From: GCA-2717185 sp047517345
Lineage (GTDB): Bacteria; Pseudomonadota; Alphaproteobacteria; UBA8366; GCA-2717185
Direction: 5' to 3'
DNA: 6,810 nt
Assembly (NCBI GenBank): GCA_047517345.1
Contig: JAKZTB010000161.1
Location: 1 to 6,810, forward strand
The notes under the pieces are model-generated. The model searched no databases. It had not been told where the DNA came from and saw only the letters and a list, made by a program, of their open reading frames with translations. This document shows, in pieces, positions 6,689 to 6,810 of the stretch; position 1 is the first letter of the stretch; each line of letters begins with the position of its first letter. The translations under genes were made by a program, and so were the position numbers.

Positions 6689-6728
6689 TCCTTGGACACA
6701 GAATTGGCTTAATCGAAGTGTCCAAGGA
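6689..6728 (+). repeat. 11-bp inverted repeat overlapping the transposase ribosome-binding site
   Basis: TCCTTGGACAC (6689-6699) and GTGTCCAAGGA (6718-6728) are perfect reverse complements separated by 18 nt. In RNA this forms an 11-bp stem whose 3' arm contains AAGGA (6724-6728), the core of the AAGGAGG ribosome-binding site of the following ORF. It may serve to block translation from transcripts that start outside the element. Confidence 0.7.
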
Positions 6729-6738
6729 GGACCGGAAC

Positions 6739-6810
6739 ATGACCGATAATTTTGAGAAGAAAGTTGCTGTTGATGGGCCTGTGGTAAATGCGGGCGAGCT
6801 TGGCTCGTCC
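6739..6810 (+). CDS. probable transposase or IS accessory ORF, 5' end only
   Basis: An ATG at 6739 opens a frame of 24 codons to the window edge, beginning MTDNFEKKVAVDGPVV. A near-perfect AAGGAGG (6724-6730) lies 8 nt upstream. Codons such as AAT, TTT, AAA, GTT and GAT contrast with the GC-ending codons of the neighbouring genes, consistent with foreign origin. The N-terminus looks like the basic/acidic leader that precedes the helix-turn-helix in small first ORFs (OrfA/TnpA) of insertion sequences, but the diagnostic region is beyond the edge. The assignment rests on context and a vague family resemblance. Confidence 0.55.
   Translation, partial: MTDNFEKKVAVDGPVVNAGELGSS

Larger units (their letters stand above)
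6673..6810 (+). mobile_element. left end of an insertion sequence (partial, runs off the window)
   Basis: From 6673 (TGAGTCGGACCC...) acyl-CoA dehydrogenase similarity stops in all three frames. Composition falls to about half G+C (70 of 140 bases in 6671-6810) and codon use becomes AT-richer. The segment starts with TG, as IS3-type termini do, and a short leader leads to an ORF with a strong ribosome-binding site, the usual layout of an IS left end. The family is not certain: IS3-like termini are my best guess, and IS66-type accessory ORFs can start similarly. The right end, terminal repeat partner and target duplication lie outside the window. The exact boundary could be off by one or two bases. 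Confidence 0.6.

Noticed and set aside
6673..6738. Continuation of the acyl-CoA dehydrogenase by a simple frameshift
   Set aside because: Both other plus-strand frames after 6673 were read and neither gives the expected C-terminal segment with YEGT, so a point stop or single frameshift does not explain the ending.

Overview
The window is GC-rich DNA with strongly GC-biased third codon positions. It looks like the chromosome of a proteobacterium, most plausibly an alphaproteobacterium; this is an impression from protein style and codon use, not a proof. It holds five essentially complete reading frames, a doubtful gene tail at the left edge, and the start of an insertion sequence at the right edge.

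Layout from left to right: (1) the possible 3' tail of an unrecognised gene (1-123, +); (2) a 12-helix MFS transporter (188-1381, +); (3) a three-gene operon on the minus strand, read from right to left: a PaaH-type 3-hydroxyacyl-CoA dehydrogenase (5408-3876), then a PcaF/PaaJ-type thiolase (3843-2635), then a glutaryl-CoA-dehydrogenase-type acyl-CoA dehydrogenase (2547-1378); (4) a 193-bp divergent control region with two dyad symmetries; (5) a second acyl-CoA dehydrogenase (5602-6675, +) that stops before its usual C-terminus; (6) from about 6673, a segment of different composition that looks like the left end of an insertion sequence, with a transposase-type ORF starting at 6739.

The genes fit one job: uptake of an organic acid and beta-oxidation of its CoA ester. 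An acyl-CoA dehydrogenase makes the enoyl-CoA, an enoyl-CoA hydratase (not in this window) hydrates it, the hydroxyacyl-CoA dehydrogenase oxidises it to the 3-oxoacyl-CoA, and the thiolase cleaves it. All three operon enzymes resemble families that handle acyl-CoAs with a distal carboxylate (glutaryl-, 3-hydroxyadipyl- and 3-oxoadipyl-CoA), so a dicarboxylate or an aromatic ring-cleavage product is the best substrate guess. No CoA ligase or CoA transferase, and no regulator, is visible here.

The points most worth checking are these. The glutaryl-CoA-dehydrogenase-like enzyme keeps the carboxylate-binding Arg94 but has Leu in place of the Tyr that precedes the catalytic Glu in decarboxylating enzymes. 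The second acyl-CoA dehydrogenase appears to be cut by the insertion sequence just before its catalytic region. The insertion sequence carries an 11-bp inverted repeat that could bury the transposase ribosome-binding site in transcripts arriving from the interrupted gene.
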